From Oscillospiraceae bacterium (GTDB lineage: Bacteria; Bacillota; Clostridia; Oscillospirales; Oscillospiraceae), in assembly GCA_017405865.1 (NCBI GenBank), contig JAFQZN010000001.1, positions 1 through 42,248 on the forward strand: a DNA stretch of 42,248 nucleotides, given 5' to 3'. A program made the position numbers and the translations under genes. The notes beneath the pieces were generated by a model. That model had not been told where the DNA came from, did not search any database, and saw nothing but the letters and a program-made list of their open reading frames with translations. Below are positions 1-8,686 of this stretch, piece after piece. Positions within the stretch are counted from its first letter, which is position 1. The number at the start of each line of letters is the position of its first letter.

Positions 1-13
1 TTGCTTCGCAAGG

Positions 14-135
14 ATTTTGACTTACTGCGCAACTCACGACCTACCGTACCTATGTACGCCGACGGTCGTGAGTTGCTTGTCTTCCGAACTTTTTGACAGC
101 CTGTCAGCGTGTCGAAAAGGGTTTTTCGACACGCT
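14..135 (-). repeat. Structured interspersed repeat, copy A
   Basis: On the minus strand this 122-base stretch aligns without gaps to 19692-19813 on the plus strand, with 16 mismatches by hand count. It contains a 13-bp hairpin (arms 109-121 and about 123-135 region, AGCGTGTCGAAAA with its complement), a constant spacer, and a 13-bp stem at 28-41 and 64-76 that encloses a smaller stem (45-49 with 54-58). Most mismatches to the other copy fall in the two nested stems and are compensated on the opposite arm. It lies directly downstream of the terminator of the neighbouring minus-strand gene. The outer limit to the left is uncertain because the window begins there. Confidence 0.8.
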
Positions 136-166
136 GAAAAAGCACCTGCCGCAGCAGGTGCTTTTC
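136..166 (-). terminator. Rho-independent terminator of the zinc-ribbon/BIG2 gene
   Basis: Perfect 9-bp stem AGCACCTGC/GCAGGTGCT (141-149 and 154-162) with a 4-base loop. On the minus strand it is preceded by AAAA and followed by TTTTT, just beyond the stop of the gene ending at 177. Confidence 0.8.
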
Positions 167-176
167 TCATATTCTT

Positions 177-1574
177 TTATCTTTCGTAAGTGAGAATCTC
201 GTCGTCGAAGTAGACCCAGAGCTCGCCGTACTCCACAATATAGTAGAAGTACATATCCTCTCCGTCTTCAAATACGTACAGATAATCGCCTTCCTCATCG
301 GTATACCAGTATTCCCAGCTGGTTGCCTCGAAGGTTTCGTCGTTGAGGGTCATCACTGCGGTACGGTCGTCCTTGAAGGTGAGCGTGCTGCTCACGCCGG
401 TACCGAGGTATTCGTCTGCAGGGACATCCTCGCCGAGGTCGGCGTCCCATACGTAGGTCAGATGCCAATCGCCGAGAATGAGCTTCTCATACTCCGTCAG
501 CTCGGTCGGTGTCGGCGTGATCGGTTCGGTCGGATCGGTCGGCTCGGTTGCGGCGGAGACGTCCACGGTGCAGCTTTCGGTGACGCCGTTGGAGGTGGTG
601 GCGATGATCTCGCAGCTGCCCTCGCCGACAGCAAACACGACGCCGCCCGCAACGGTCGCGACGGAGCTGTCGCTCGACGTCCAGATGACGGCCTTGTCGC
701 TTGCCTCCTCGGGGTAGACGTCCGCCGTCAGGGTGAACTTCTCGCCGACGGTCAGGTCGATCCAGTATTCGTTCAGCCAGATGGAGCTCGGCTCAACGAC
801 GACCGTGACGGTGCAGGACGCGCTCTTGCCGTTGGAGGTGGTGGCGGTGATGATGCAGGTGCCTGCTTCCCAGCCGGTCACGCTTCCGTTCCAGACGGTC
901 GCAATGTCCTCGTCGCTGGACGTCCAGGTGACGCTCTTATTAAACGCACTGCCGGGGCTGACCTCCGCCGTCAGCTCGATCGTTTCAAAGTAGCCGACCG
1001 TAGCTGTCTCCGCAGACAGGGTCACGGAGGACGGGGAGAAGACGAAGAAGTACAGCAGGACCAAAGCGGCGATCAGCACGGCTGCGCCTGCGCACAGGCC
1101 GATGATCAGGCCGGTCTTTTTCTTCTTCGGCGCGGGAGCGGGCGCTGCTGCATAGGCAGGCGCGCCGTAGGGGGGCGCTGCATACTGCGGCGCGGCAGGC
1201 GGCACGGGCGCTGCCTTCGGGGCGTAATTGGGAACGTTCTGCGGATAGCTCGGCGCCTGCGGATAGACGGGCGACACGGGCGCGGTGGGCGCCTGATAGG
1301 CGGGCGCAGCGGGAGCAGCAGGCGCTTCGTAAACAGGAGCAGCAGGCGCTTCGTAAACAGGAGCAGCGGGCGCTTCGTAAACAGGAGCAGCAGGTTCAGC
1401 GGGTGCTTCGTAGACGGGTGCAGCAGGCGCTTCGAAAACGGGCGCGGCAGGAGCCTCCTGCGGGACTTCGATCGGCGCTTCTTTCACAGGCTCCGGCAGC
1501 TTATTGCCGCAGTTCTGACAGAACTTTTCGCCGGGTGCGTAGGGGGCGCCGCAGACGGGACATTTGTTATCCAT
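177..1574 (-). CDS. Zinc-ribbon membrane protein with two extracellular BIG2 domains
   Basis: 465 residues from ATG 1574, chosen because GGGAGG lies about 9 bases upstream; the frame stays open further upstream but without a ribosome site. The N-terminus is a zinc ribbon (CPVCG at 5-9, CQNCG at 19-23), followed by a Pro/Ala-rich stretch (about 30-150) built on repeats of APVYEAPA. KKKK and one membrane helix (about 154-179) follow, then two bacterial Ig-like BIG2 domains (about 184-260 and 263-340), a Thr/Pro linker and an acidic C-terminal domain with no family I recognise. The charge pattern suggests the zinc ribbon is cytoplasmic and the BIG2 part outside. It has its own promoter (1650-1678) and terminator. 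The architecture recurs in Clostridia; the function is unknown, perhaps envelope sensing (inference). Confidence 0.85.
   Translation of the reverse strand: MDNKCPVCGAPYAPGEKFCQNCGNKLPEPVKEAPIEVPQEAPAAPVFEAPAAPVYEAPAEPAAPVYEAPAAPVYEAPAAPVYEAPAAPAAPAYQAPTAPVSPVYPQAPSYPQNVPNYAPKAAPVPPAAPQYAAPPYGAPAYAAAPAPAPKKKKTGLIIGLCAGAAVLIAALVLLYFFVFSPSSVTLSAETATVGYFETIELTAEVSPGSAFNKSVTWTSSDEDIATVWNGSVTGWEAGTCIITATTSNGKSASCTVTVVVEPSSIWLNEYWIDLTVGEKFTLTADVYPEEASDKAVIWTSSDSSVATVAGGVVFAVGEGSCEIIATTSNGVTESCTVDVSAATEPTDPTEPITPTPTELTEYEKLILGDWHLTYVWDADLGEDVPADEYLGTGVSSTLTFKDDRTAVMTLNDETFEATSWEYWYTDEEGDYLYVFEDGEDMYFYYIVEYGELWVYFDDEILTYER
1319..1390 (-). repeat. 24-bp tandem repeat within a coding region
   Basis: Three near-identical 24-base units (1319-1342, 1343-1366, 1367-1390), each encoding one APVYEAPA-type octapeptide of the Pro/Ala linker. 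More degenerate units flank them to about 1450. The in-frame unit length means copy-number change would lengthen the linker without a frameshift. Confidence 0.85.
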
Positions 1575-1649
1575 ACTTATCTTTCCTCCCTCTGTTGATG
1601 GATGACGGTTCAGAAAACGCAGATGACGTCGTTTTCCCTTCTGATTTCC

Positions 1650-1678
1650 AGTATAAGGGTATTCTTCAACTCTGTCAA
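1650..1678 (-). promoter_or_regulatory. Sigma-A type promoter of the zinc-ribbon/BIG2 gene
   Basis: On the minus strand TTGACA (1673-1678) is separated by exactly 17 bases from TATACT (1650-1655). It lies about 75 bases upstream of ATG 1574, and the -35 box abuts the U-tract of the preceding operon's terminator. Confidence 0.75.
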
Positions 1679-1724
1679 GAAAAAACAGGCGCACCGCCGA
1701 AGAAAAAGCAGCTTCGGCGGTGCG
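1678..1724 (-). terminator. Terminator of the gpmI-to-deacetylase operon
   Basis: 13-bp stem CGCACCGCCGAAG/CTTCGGCGGTGCG (1690-1702 and 1712-1724). On the minus strand it is followed by CCTGTTTTTT. It starts a few bases after the deacetylase stop codon. Confidence 0.85.
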
Positions 1725-1729
1725 GTTTT

Positions 1730-3022
1730 CTACTTTTGGAAGGCGCGCAGGACGGCACGGCGGGAGAAGTCCTCCGGCATGGCGGTGAAGAGGGCGGCTG
1801 CATCCTTCAGAAGCTCCGCGTTCAAAGGCGTGTTTTCCTTCGCATGCTTCGGCAGCAGACCCTGTTCCCTGCACCACGCCATCGCCCCGCTGTAGCGCGA
1901 GCGGTAGGCGCGGCTTCCGGCGAGCAGACGGCGCAGGCGCTCGTCCACGGCGGCCTCACGCGGCGCGGCGAGCATGGCAAATTCACCGCAGGTCATGGGC
2001 TTGTCGGGCTGGAGGGTGTTGTTGGAATAGGCGACCGCGTGGGTCTTCGCCAGCGCGCGGAACGTCTCAAAATCGGGATCGTCCGCGCCGACGTCGGCAA
2101 AGGGGGAGCGGTCGAGCAGCTCCTGCACCGTGACGACGCGGTAGCCCGCGTTCGTCAACAGCTCCAGCTGCCTGCGCAGGCCGACGGCGACCGGCGTACG
2201 AAGCCCCATGTTATAGCCGTCCTTCTGGAAGATGATCTGCCCGCAGAAGGAATCGGGATCCTCTTCTAACTTCTTCTGCAGCGGCAGCACCATCTCGTCC
2301 ACCTCGGCCTCAAAGGGCGATTCGCTCTTCGACGGCAGCCAGCCCGCGCCGTCAAAGGAGGCGGCCAGATACTGATAGCCCATTTTCTCGTAGGCGTCGT
2401 AGGAGGTGAATACGCCGTCGATGCGGTCGACGTAGTGCGGCGGACGGCTCATGCACATCGAATAGCCGTACTGACCGCGCAGGAGGCGATCCAGCGCGGT
2501 CAGATCGTCCAGCACCCTGTCCAGACTGCCGAGCGTGTGGCGCTTGCCGTAGACAAAGGACTTTTTGCCGAACAGAACGTGGCGGTAGCCGTGGTTCGTG
2601 ATCTGATGCCCCTCGCGGATGATGCGCTCCATGAGCTGCGGACAGCTGACCGCGCCGCCCCTGCCGTCGCACTCGAAGGCGGGGTAGTGGTCGAAGGCGA
2701 CGCCGCCCCATGCGGGCGTTCCGACCGCGCCCTTGACGTCGGGGTAGTTCTCCGCCGTCGTGCCGACGACGTCGAAGGTCCCCTTGGCGTTGAATTCGTC
2801 CAAAACGTCCAGCAGCACGTCCGTCAAGGCTCTGCCGCCGAACAGATCGGGTGCGGCGGGAAGGTCCATCGGGCCGTCGTCGAAGGTCATGGCGCAGACG
2901 CGCTCGTTCGTCTTGACCCGTTCGATCCTGCGGCAGTAGCCGACGTGGGTTTTCGGCTCCGGCAGCAGGACGGATTTCGCGAATTTCTTGACTTTTTTAC
3001 CGATTCTGACAAAGGTACTCAT
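1730..3022 (-). CDS. Polysaccharide deacetylase (NodB fold) family protein
   Basis: 430 residues from ATG 3022, whose ATG overlaps the stop of the upstream PHP gene as ATGA and is preceded by AAAGGGG. The NodB-type metal site is recognisable: TFDDGP near residue 48 and an H-x3-H motif (NHGYRH) about 100 residues later, the pattern for divalent-metal deacetylases of carbohydrate esterase family 4. No signal peptide or membrane helix is evident; the N-terminus is basic (KKVKKFAKS), so secretion is unclear. The C-terminal 130 residues are not assigned. It is the last gene of a six-gene operon and is probably translationally coupled to the PHP and ATP-grasp genes. The substrate is unknown; peptidoglycan or a capsular sugar are family precedents. 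Confidence 0.8.
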   Translation of the reverse strand: MSTFVRIGKKVKKFAKSVLLPEPKTHVGYCRRIERVKTNERVCAMTFDDGPMDLPAAPDLFGGRALTDVLLDVLDEFNAKGTFDVVGTTAENYPDVKGAVGTPAWGGVAFDHYPAFECDGRGGAVSCPQLMERIIREGHQITNHGYRHVLFGKKSFVYGKRHTLGSLDRVLDDLTALDRLLRGQYGYSMCMSRPPHYVDRIDGVFTSYDAYEKMGYQYLAASFDGAGWLPSKSESPFEAEVDEMVLPLQKKLEEDPDSFCGQIIFQKDGYNMGLRTPVAVGLRRQLELLTNAGYRVVTVQELLDRSPFADVGADDPDFETFRALAKTHAVAYSNNTLQPDKPMTCGEFAMLAAPREAAVDERLRRLLAGSRAYRSRYSGAMAWCREQGLLPKHAKENTPLNAELLKDAAALFTAMPEDFSRRAVLRAFQK

Positions 3023-3789
3023 TGGAAAACCCCTTTCACCGCGCGCAGCAGGCATAGACCCGCGTAGGCGCACCAATTCAGGTAAGATTTCAGGCCGGCG
3101 TGATTCTTTTGCAGATGCGTCAGGCGGCTCTGCGCCAGCGCCGTGTGACGGCATTTGCCGCAGCCGTAGGAAGCGGGAGCCTGCAGCGCGGCGCGCAAGG
3201 CCTCGGCGGTCAGCTCCGCTGCCTCTACCTCGACGTAGGCCCCGCCGATCTCGCGGAGGGTATGCGCGTCGCTTCCGGCGGTCATCAGAACGGGCCTGGA
3301 AAAGCGCTCGGCTGCCTCTCGGGCGAGAAGGTTCGCGTTTTTGCGCTTCTTCGTTGCGCGGCTGTTGAAGATTTCGATGCCGTCCAGCAGCGCTTCGTTT
3401 GCTGCGATCCGCGCGGAGATCTCCTCCACGCTGCGCTGCGTCAGCTCATACGGGTGGGCAAGGACGCAAACGCCGCCTGCGGCGCGGATCGCTTCGGCCG
3501 CGTCGGAGAAGCGGACGCGCCCCGTCTCCTCGCCCGGAACGCAGACGGGCTTCTGCAGGAACAGCCCCAAAAGATGCCCTGCCTCCGTGGAGTATTCCAC
3601 GGACGGGATCAGCAGCACTCCGCCACGCAGTGGCCGGTCAAAGACCTCCTGCGGCGCGCAGCGGTTGTGATCGCACACGGCGATGGCGTCGATGTGCTTT
3701 TTTTCTGCGATCCGCACGGCGTCCGCGATCGTAACGCGGCTGTCCGGCGAATGCTCGGTGTGCAGATGCAGGTCAAGCCGGTAGATCAT
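3019..3789 (-). CDS. PHP-domain phosphoesterase
   Basis: 256 residues from ATG 3789, with AAGGAGG upstream and an ATGA overlap with the ATP-grasp gene. The PHP metal-binding motifs are intact: HLHTEHSPDS at residues 8-17, AVCDHN near residue 40, LAHPYEL in the middle and AGSDAHT towards the C-terminus. The PHP family includes histidinol phosphatases and nucleases such as RNase AM. This short, standalone type with SRATKKR before the last motif is usually annotated only as a PHP-domain protein. Its ATGA coupling to an ATP-grasp ligase and a deacetylase suggests all three act on one substrate (inference). Confidence 0.85.
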   Translation of the reverse strand: MIYRLDLHLHTEHSPDSRVTIADAVRIAEKKHIDAIAVCDHNRCAPQEVFDRPLRGGVLLIPSVEYSTEAGHLLGLFLQKPVCVPGEETGRVRFSDAAEAIRAAGGVCVLAHPYELTQRSVEEISARIAANEALLDGIEIFNSRATKKRKNANLLAREAAERFSRPVLMTAGSDAHTLREIGGAYVEVEAAELTAEALRAALQAPASYGCGKCRHTALAQSRLTHLQKNHAGLKSYLNWCAYAGLCLLRAVKGVFQ

Positions 3790-4913
3790 ACGCCGCCTCC
3801 TTTCCCGCGCACGGTCAGATAGAGATAGCGCCAGAAGGGGGCTTGATCCGTAAAGCGGAAGAGCGCCTCCTTGGCACGGAAGACGTCCAGAAGACCGCTG
3901 CCGACGTCTCTCCAGCGGCGCGCCTTCAGGCAGGACAGCCACGCGAGGGTGTCGTTCAGCACGAAGCGCATCCGCCTGTCGCGCCGGAAGCTGCGATCCG
4001 GCACAGAGAAGACCTCGCCCGCCGCAGCGCGGACGTAGTCCTCTGCAAAGCGGCTGCCGGAGGCCTCGGTCAGCGGGAAGCTGCCCCAGATGCGCGGATT
4101 GATCTCCAGCACGCGGCCGCCCTTGAATTCGACCATTGCGATGCCGGTGAAGTCGAGCGCCTGCAGCAGGCGCACGGCGTATTCTTCCAGCGTTTCATCG
4201 TAAAAGCTCACACAGCAGGCGGACGGGCCGCCGCTGATCGGGTATTCGCGGATGCGCTTATGCCCCATCACGCAGACGGGCCGGTGCGCCCGGTCCATCA
4301 CGAGGCAAAGACCGCAGCCGTCGCCCGTGACGCGCTCCTGCACGACGGGGGAGGGGTCGTAAGCGGACATTTTGCGGTACGCCGTAAGAAATTCTTCCTC
4401 GTTTTCCGCAGAAGCATACCGCTGCTCGGCGTGAAGCCCGAGCTTTTCGCCGCAGCGCGGCTTGAGAAAGACCGGCCAGCGCGGCGGCAACTTTCCGTCC
4501 GTGCAGTCAAATTCCTCCGGCACGGGGACGCCGATGGAGCGCGCGGTATCCGCGACGGTGCGCTTGTCGTTGGCGGCGTCCAGCGTTTCCGGCGGAGAGA
4601 CGAGAAAATCGCAGACGGGTTCAAATTCCGCCGCATGCGTTGAGAGCATGGCGAGGGTGTCTGCGCCGATCGGGAAGAGCACGGGGCGCTCGTATTCTTT
4701 GCACAGCGCGAGCAGACGCTCCGCATAGTCCTCGTCCTTGACAGAGCCCTCCAGCGTGACGCAGCGGCTGACGAAGCGGGAGGAGAAGGCGGCGGGCCGT
4801 TTCGGCGATTCGTGCGCCGTCTGCACGGCGACGACCTCGCAGCCCGCCTTCCGTAACGGACGAATGACCGCCAATGCCGTGCGGTATCGAACGTCAGTCA
4901 CGATCACGGTCAT
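3786..4913 (-). CDS. ATP-grasp ligase (carbamoyl-phosphate-synthase-like / PylC-like)
   Basis: 375 residues. ATG 4913 is preferred to the in-frame GTG at 4922, because AAGGAG lies 8 bases before the ATG but runs into the GTG. The N-terminus is a Rossmann-like preATP-grasp region (VIVTDVRYRTAL). WPVFLKPRCGEKLG is a nucleotide-binding segment, and the metal-binding end of the ATP-grasp fold is seen as AMVEFKGGRVLEINPRIWGS. Enzymes of this fold join a carboxylate to an amine or thiol through an acyl-phosphate. The substrate is unknown. It is the first of three coupled genes (ATP-grasp, PHP, deacetylase) downstream of fakA, the gap to fakA being 23 bases. A role in cell-surface or lipid-linked glycan modification is possible but inferred from context only. 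Confidence 0.8.
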   Translation of the reverse strand: MTVIVTDVRYRTALAVIRPLRKAGCEVVAVQTAHESPKRPAAFSSRFVSRCVTLEGSVKDEDYAERLLALCKEYERPVLFPIGADTLAMLSTHAAEFEPVCDFLVSPPETLDAANDKRTVADTARSIGVPVPEEFDCTDGKLPPRWPVFLKPRCGEKLGLHAEQRYASAENEEEFLTAYRKMSAYDPSPVVQERVTGDGCGLCLVMDRAHRPVCVMGHKRIREYPISGGPSACCVSFYDETLEEYAVRLLQALDFTGIAMVEFKGGRVLEINPRIWGSFPLTEASGSRFAEDYVRAAAGEVFSVPDRSFRRDRRMRFVLNDTLAWLSCLKARRWRDVGSGLLDVFRAKEALFRFTDQAPFWRYLYLTVRGKGGGV

Positions 4914-4936
4914 AGCGGTCACTCCTTTTTCATGTA

Positions 4937-6619
4937 TTATTGCGATTCGGCGGAGATCAGGTAGTAATAAACCGGCTGGCCGCCGTTGATGACGGAAACC
5001 TCGGCGTCCGGGCAGCGGTCGGTGAAGATCGCGGCGGCGGCGGAGGCCTGATCCTCGGAAATATCCGCACCGTAGTAGACGGTGATGAATTCGCTGCCTT
5101 CCTCCTTGAGCTTGTCCGCAAGCGCGCCCAGCAGCTTTTCTACGTCGGTGTCGCTGCCGAAGAGCGTGTTGCCGTACAGCGCCAGATACTCGCCGGCGTG
5201 AATGTCATATCCGTCAAAGTCGGAGTCGCGCGCGGCGTAGGTCACTTGGATCGTGGTGACGTGCTGCATCGCCATCTTCATCGTTGCGACGATGTCCTCC
5301 TCGCTCGCCTCGGGGTCAAACATCAGCAGAGCGGAGATGCCCTGCGGGACGGTCTTGGAGGGAATGACGACGACCTTTTTCTCGGTCAGCGGCACGGTCT
5401 GCTCGGCGGCCATGATGATGTTCTTGTTGTTCGGGAAGACAAAGACGACCTCGGACGGGGTGGCGTTGATCTTTTCCAGAATGTCCTGCGTGGAGGGATT
5501 CATGGTCTGGCCGCCCTCGATGATGTTGTCCGCGCCCAGCTCGCGGAAGACGGAGGCAAGACCTGCGCCTGCGCAGACCGCGACGACGCCGTACTTCTTT
5601 TCCGGCGCGGCGACGCCCTGCGGCTCACCGGCTTCCAGCTCTGCTTCCACTTCCTCCAGATCGTCGGTGCTGCGCACCTTTCTGCCTGCGGCGAGATCGT
5701 CGTGCTGCATCTGCATGTTCTCGATCTTCGCCAGCTCCAGCGTGCCGTACTTCTGCGCGCGGATCAGCGCAGCGCCGGGGATGTTCGTATGGACGTGGAC
5801 CTTGAACGACTCGTCGTCCTCGCCGATCACGATGCTGTCGCCGATCGTGTCCAGATAGCGGCGCAGCGGGGAAAGGTCGATATCCTCCTTCGCCTTGCGG
5901 ACGATGAAGACCGTGTCATAGGCAAAGGTGATGTCCTCGGTGTCAAAGTCAGTGAAATCCGCCTGCTCCTTGACAGCGGCAGCGGCGGGCGCGGCTTCGA
6001 TCTTTTCGCCCCGGCAGACCGCCAGCATCGCCTCCAGCACGTGCAGCCAGCCCTTGCCGCCGGCGTCCACGACGCCCGCCTTTTCCAGCACGGGGTTCTG
6101 GTGGACCGTCTGCGCCAGCGCGCTCTCTGCCGAGGCGCAGGCGGCGGCGAGGACGGATTCAAAAGCGCTGTCCTGCTCGGCTGCGGCGAAGGCGTCCTCC
6201 GCAGACACGCGCGCCACGGTCAGGATCGTGCCCTCGGTGGGCTTCATAACTGCCTTGTAAGCGGCGTCCACGCCGCCCTGCAGGGCGACGGCAAGCTGCG
6301 CGCCGTCGCATTCCTCCATGCCCTTGAGACTCTTGGAGATGCCGCGCAGCAGCAGCGACAGGATGACGCCGGAGTTGCCTCTTGCGCCGCGCAGCATCGC
6401 CGAAGCGGCAGTGTCCGCAACCTTTGTCAGCGTCGCGCCCTTGAGCTTGCGCAGCTCTTGGGCGGCGGTGCCGAGGGTCATGCTCATGTTAGTGCCGGTG
6501 TCGCCGTCAGGGACGGGGAATACGTTCAGCTCGTTGATCTGCTGCTTATGCTTTTCCACTACGGCGGCGGCGCCGATCAGCATTTCCTGCAGCGCCTGCC
6601 CGTCGATTGTCGTTCTCAA
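4937..6619 (-). CDS. fakA: Fatty acid kinase subunit FakA / YloV (DAK2 domain)
   Basis: 560 residues from a TTG start at 6619, supported by AGGTGG upstream and by the conserved family opening (TIDGQ then EMLI). The N-terminal DAK2 kinase domain carries the nucleotide/Mg site NVFPVPDGDTGTNM at 32-45. The middle and C-terminal regions match the DegV-like half typical of YloV proteins. In other Firmicutes FakA phosphorylates fatty acids presented by FakB (DegV) proteins, feeding PlsX/PlsY phospholipid synthesis. No FakB gene is in this window. It lies 17 bases after the Asp23-family gene, the widespread yloU-yloV order, which strengthens the call. Confidence 0.92.
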   Translation of the reverse strand: MRTTIDGQALQEMLIGAAAVVEKHKQQINELNVFPVPDGDTGTNMSMTLGTAAQELRKLKGATLTKVADTAASAMLRGARGNSGVILSLLLRGISKSLKGMEECDGAQLAVALQGGVDAAYKAVMKPTEGTILTVARVSAEDAFAAAEQDSAFESVLAAACASAESALAQTVHQNPVLEKAGVVDAGGKGWLHVLEAMLAVCRGEKIEAAPAAAAVKEQADFTDFDTEDITFAYDTVFIVRKAKEDIDLSPLRRYLDTIGDSIVIGEDDESFKVHVHTNIPGAALIRAQKYGTLELAKIENMQMQHDDLAAGRKVRSTDDLEEVEAELEAGEPQGVAAPEKKYGVVAVCAGAGLASVFRELGADNIIEGGQTMNPSTQDILEKINATPSEVVFVFPNNKNIIMAAEQTVPLTEKKVVVIPSKTVPQGISALLMFDPEASEEDIVATMKMAMQHVTTIQVTYAARDSDFDGYDIHAGEYLALYGNTLFGSDTDVEKLLGALADKLKEEGSEFITVYYGADISEDQASAAAAIFTDRCPDAEVSVINGGQPVYYYLISAESQ

Positions 6620-6636
6620 TATCGGCCACCTGCCTT

Positions 6637-6990
6637 TCAGTCGATCATCATGGAGTCAACGATCACGTTGACGTCCCTGACCTCGGTTTCCGTCTGCTGG
6701 GAGACCATGTAGCGCACCTCGGAGACGATCGAGCTGCCCAGCGCGGGAATGTTCACGCCCTGGTCGATCATGATGTGCAGGTCGATGGAGAGCGTGCCGT
6801 CCTCGTTCACGTTCACGAGCACGCCCTTTGCCATGGATTCGCGGCGCAGCAGGTGCACGAGACCGTCCGTCACGGAGCGGATCGCCATGCCCTTGACACC
6901 GAAGCAGTTGGTCGCGGCGTTGCCCGCAATCTTGGTAAAGACGGAATTGCTGACAGCGATGCTGCCCAGTTCGTTTTCACGGCGGATCAT
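6637..6990 (-). CDS. Asp23/Gls24 family envelope stress protein (YloU-like)
   Basis: 117 residues from ATG 6990 with AAGGAGG upstream. The Asp23 family pattern is clear: GSIAVSNSVFTKIAGNAA early, then a beta-rich core with LSIDLHIMIDQGVNIPALG and a VNVIVDSMMID end. YloU-type proteins are small cytoplasmic proteins nearly always encoded next to yloV/fakA; the related Asp23 is membrane-associated and tied to the cell-envelope stress response. It sits 12 bases after gpmI and 17 bases before fakA in one operon. Confidence 0.92.
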   Translation of the reverse strand: MIRRENELGSIAVSNSVFTKIAGNAATNCFGVKGMAIRSVTDGLVHLLRRESMAKGVLVNVNEDGTLSIDLHIMIDQGVNIPALGSSIVSEVRYMVSQQTETEVRDVNVIVDSMMID

Positions 6991-7002
6991 AAGCTTACCT
7001 CC

Positions 7003-8568
7003 TTAAATCATGCTGGCTTCCCAGCAGTCGGGCGCGGTCAGGCCCAGCAGGGTCGCAACGGTGGGCGCGACGTTTGCAAGACCGAATTTGCCGTCCTTCA
7101 ATGTGTATTTCGTGTCCTTATCGTAGACAATAAAGGGAACGGGGTTCAGACTGTGCGCGGTGCGGATCGTGGTCTTGCCCTTTTTGGTTTCCGTCATCTG
7201 GTCGGCGTTGCCGTGGTCGGCGGTGACAAGAACGGTGTAGCCGAGGCGGTCCGCCGCCTCCAGAATGCGGCGGACGCTCTCATCCACGCACTCCATCGCG
7301 GTGACGACGGCCTCCATGACGCCGGTGTGGCCGACCATGTCGCCGTTGGGGAAGTTGCAGCGCAGGAAGTCATACTTTCCGGACTCCATCGCCGCGATCA
7401 TGTGATCGGTGATCTCCCTGGACTTCATCGCGGGCGCCAGCTCAAAGGGAATGACGTCCGAGGGGATCTCCTCGTAGGTCTCCAGGGCTTCATCGACCTT
7501 GCCGGAGCGGTTGCCGTTCCAGAAGTAGGTCACATGGCCGTATTTCTGTGTCTCGGACAGAGCGTATTCACGGATGCCGTTAGCGCACAAAAGCTCGGTC
7601 AGCGTGTTCTTGATGACGGGCGGCTGCACCAGATAGTGCGTCGGGATGTGCAGATCGCCGTCGTATTCGAGCATGCCGGCGAAGTGGACGCCCGTGTAGT
7701 CGCCGCGGTCAAATTTGTCGAAGTCCTTGCGGTCAAAGGCAAGGGAGATCTCCTGGGCGCGGTCGCCCCGGAAGTTATACAGCACGACGCTGTCGCCGTT
7801 TGCGATCTTGGCGACCGGCGCGCCGTTCTCCGCAATGACGAAGGCGGGCAGATCCTGGTCGATGCAGCCGAGCTCCTCGCGGTAGGTCTCGATCGCCTCC
7901 TTCGCGGAGGAAAACTGCCGTCCGATGCCCTGCACGTGGGTTCTCCAGCCTTCCTCGACCATCGCCCAGTTGGCTTCATAGCGGTCCATGGTGATCTTCA
8001 TTCTGCCGCCGCCGGAGGCGATGCGGTAGTCGCAGCCATCCGTGCGAAGCTCCGCAAGCACGTCCTCGAGCTGCTTGACGTAGTCCAGCGCAGAGGTGGC
8101 GGGCACGTCGCGGCCGTCCAGCAGGATATGGCAGTAGACCTTCTTCACGCCCTCGGCCTTGGCCTGCCGGAGCAGGGCGATCAGGTGGCTGATGTTGGAA
8201 TGCACGTTGCCGTCGGAGAGCAGACCGAGGAAGTGGAACGCCTTGCCGCTTTCAACGCAGTTGGAGACGAGCTCCTTCCACGTGTTCGATGCGAACAGCG
8301 CGCCGTTCTCGATGGATTCACCGACCAGCTTTGCGCCCTGCGAATAGACCTGCCCGCAGCCGAGCGCGTTGTGACCGACCTCGGAGTTGCCCATGTCGTC
8401 GTCGCTGGGCAGACCCACCGCCGTGCCGTGCGCCTTCAGCCAGGTGTAGGGGCAGGTATCGAAAAGACGGTCGAGGGTGGGAGTCTTTGCGACCGCCACA
8501 GCGTCGCCGCTGCCGCCGTCGCCCTTGCCTACGCCGTCCATAATAATGAGTACAACGGGTTTCTTCAC
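7003..8568 (-). CDS. gpmI: 2,3-bisphosphoglycerate-independent phosphoglycerate mutase
   Basis: 521 residues from a GTG start at 8568, with GGAGGT 9 bases upstream. It interconverts 3- and 2-phosphoglycerate in glycolysis using two metal ions and a phosphoserine. Motifs seen are the metal ligand Asp in IMDGVG (residue 11), the catalytic serine in MGNSEVGH (Ser 62), LDGRDVPA, NFRGDRAQE, GDMVGHTG and VTADHGNAD. The length fits the family. The N-terminal Gly-rich stretch after DGVG is a little unlike the usual DGWG form. It heads the six-gene operon and has its own promoter at 8603-8631. Confidence 0.95.
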   Translation of the reverse strand: MKKPVVLIIMDGVGKGDGGSGDAVAVAKTPTLDRLFDTCPYTWLKAHGTAVGLPSDDDMGNSEVGHNALGCGQVYSQGAKLVGESIENGALFASNTWKELVSNCVESGKAFHFLGLLSDGNVHSNISHLIALLRQAKAEGVKKVYCHILLDGRDVPATSALDYVKQLEDVLAELRTDGCDYRIASGGGRMKITMDRYEANWAMVEEGWRTHVQGIGRQFSSAKEAIETYREELGCIDQDLPAFVIAENGAPVAKIANGDSVVLYNFRGDRAQEISLAFDRKDFDKFDRGDYTGVHFAGMLEYDGDLHIPTHYLVQPPVIKNTLTELLCANGIREYALSETQKYGHVTYFWNGNRSGKVDEALETYEEIPSDVIPFELAPAMKSREITDHMIAAMESGKYDFLRCNFPNGDMVGHTGVMEAVVTAMECVDESVRRILEAADRLGYTVLVTADHGNADQMTETKKGKTTIRTAHSLNPVPFIVYDKDTKYTLKDGKFGLANVAPTVATLLGLTAPDCWEASMI

Positions 8569-8602
8569 GTCCGATATACCTCCATTCTAATTTCTGTGCT
8601 AT

Positions 8603-8631
8603 ATTTTACTACATTTTCTACGATAATACAA
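8603..8631 (-). promoter_or_regulatory. Promoter of the gpmI operon
   Basis: Minus strand TTGTAT (8626-8631), 17-base spacer, TAAAAT (8603-8608), about 35 bases upstream of the GTG start. Confidence 0.6.
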
Positions 8632-8642
8632 TTACTAATTTA

Positions 8643-8677
8643 TAAAAAAACAGCCCTGCAGAAGATCCTGCAGGGCT
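8643..8677 (-). terminator. Terminator of the 311-residue membrane protein gene
   Basis: Perfect 10-bp stem AGCCCTGCAG/CTGCAGGGCT (8652-8661 and 8668-8677) with a 6-base loop. On the minus strand it is followed by GTTTTTTT. Confidence 0.9.
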
Positions 8678-8686
8678 TTCTTACGC

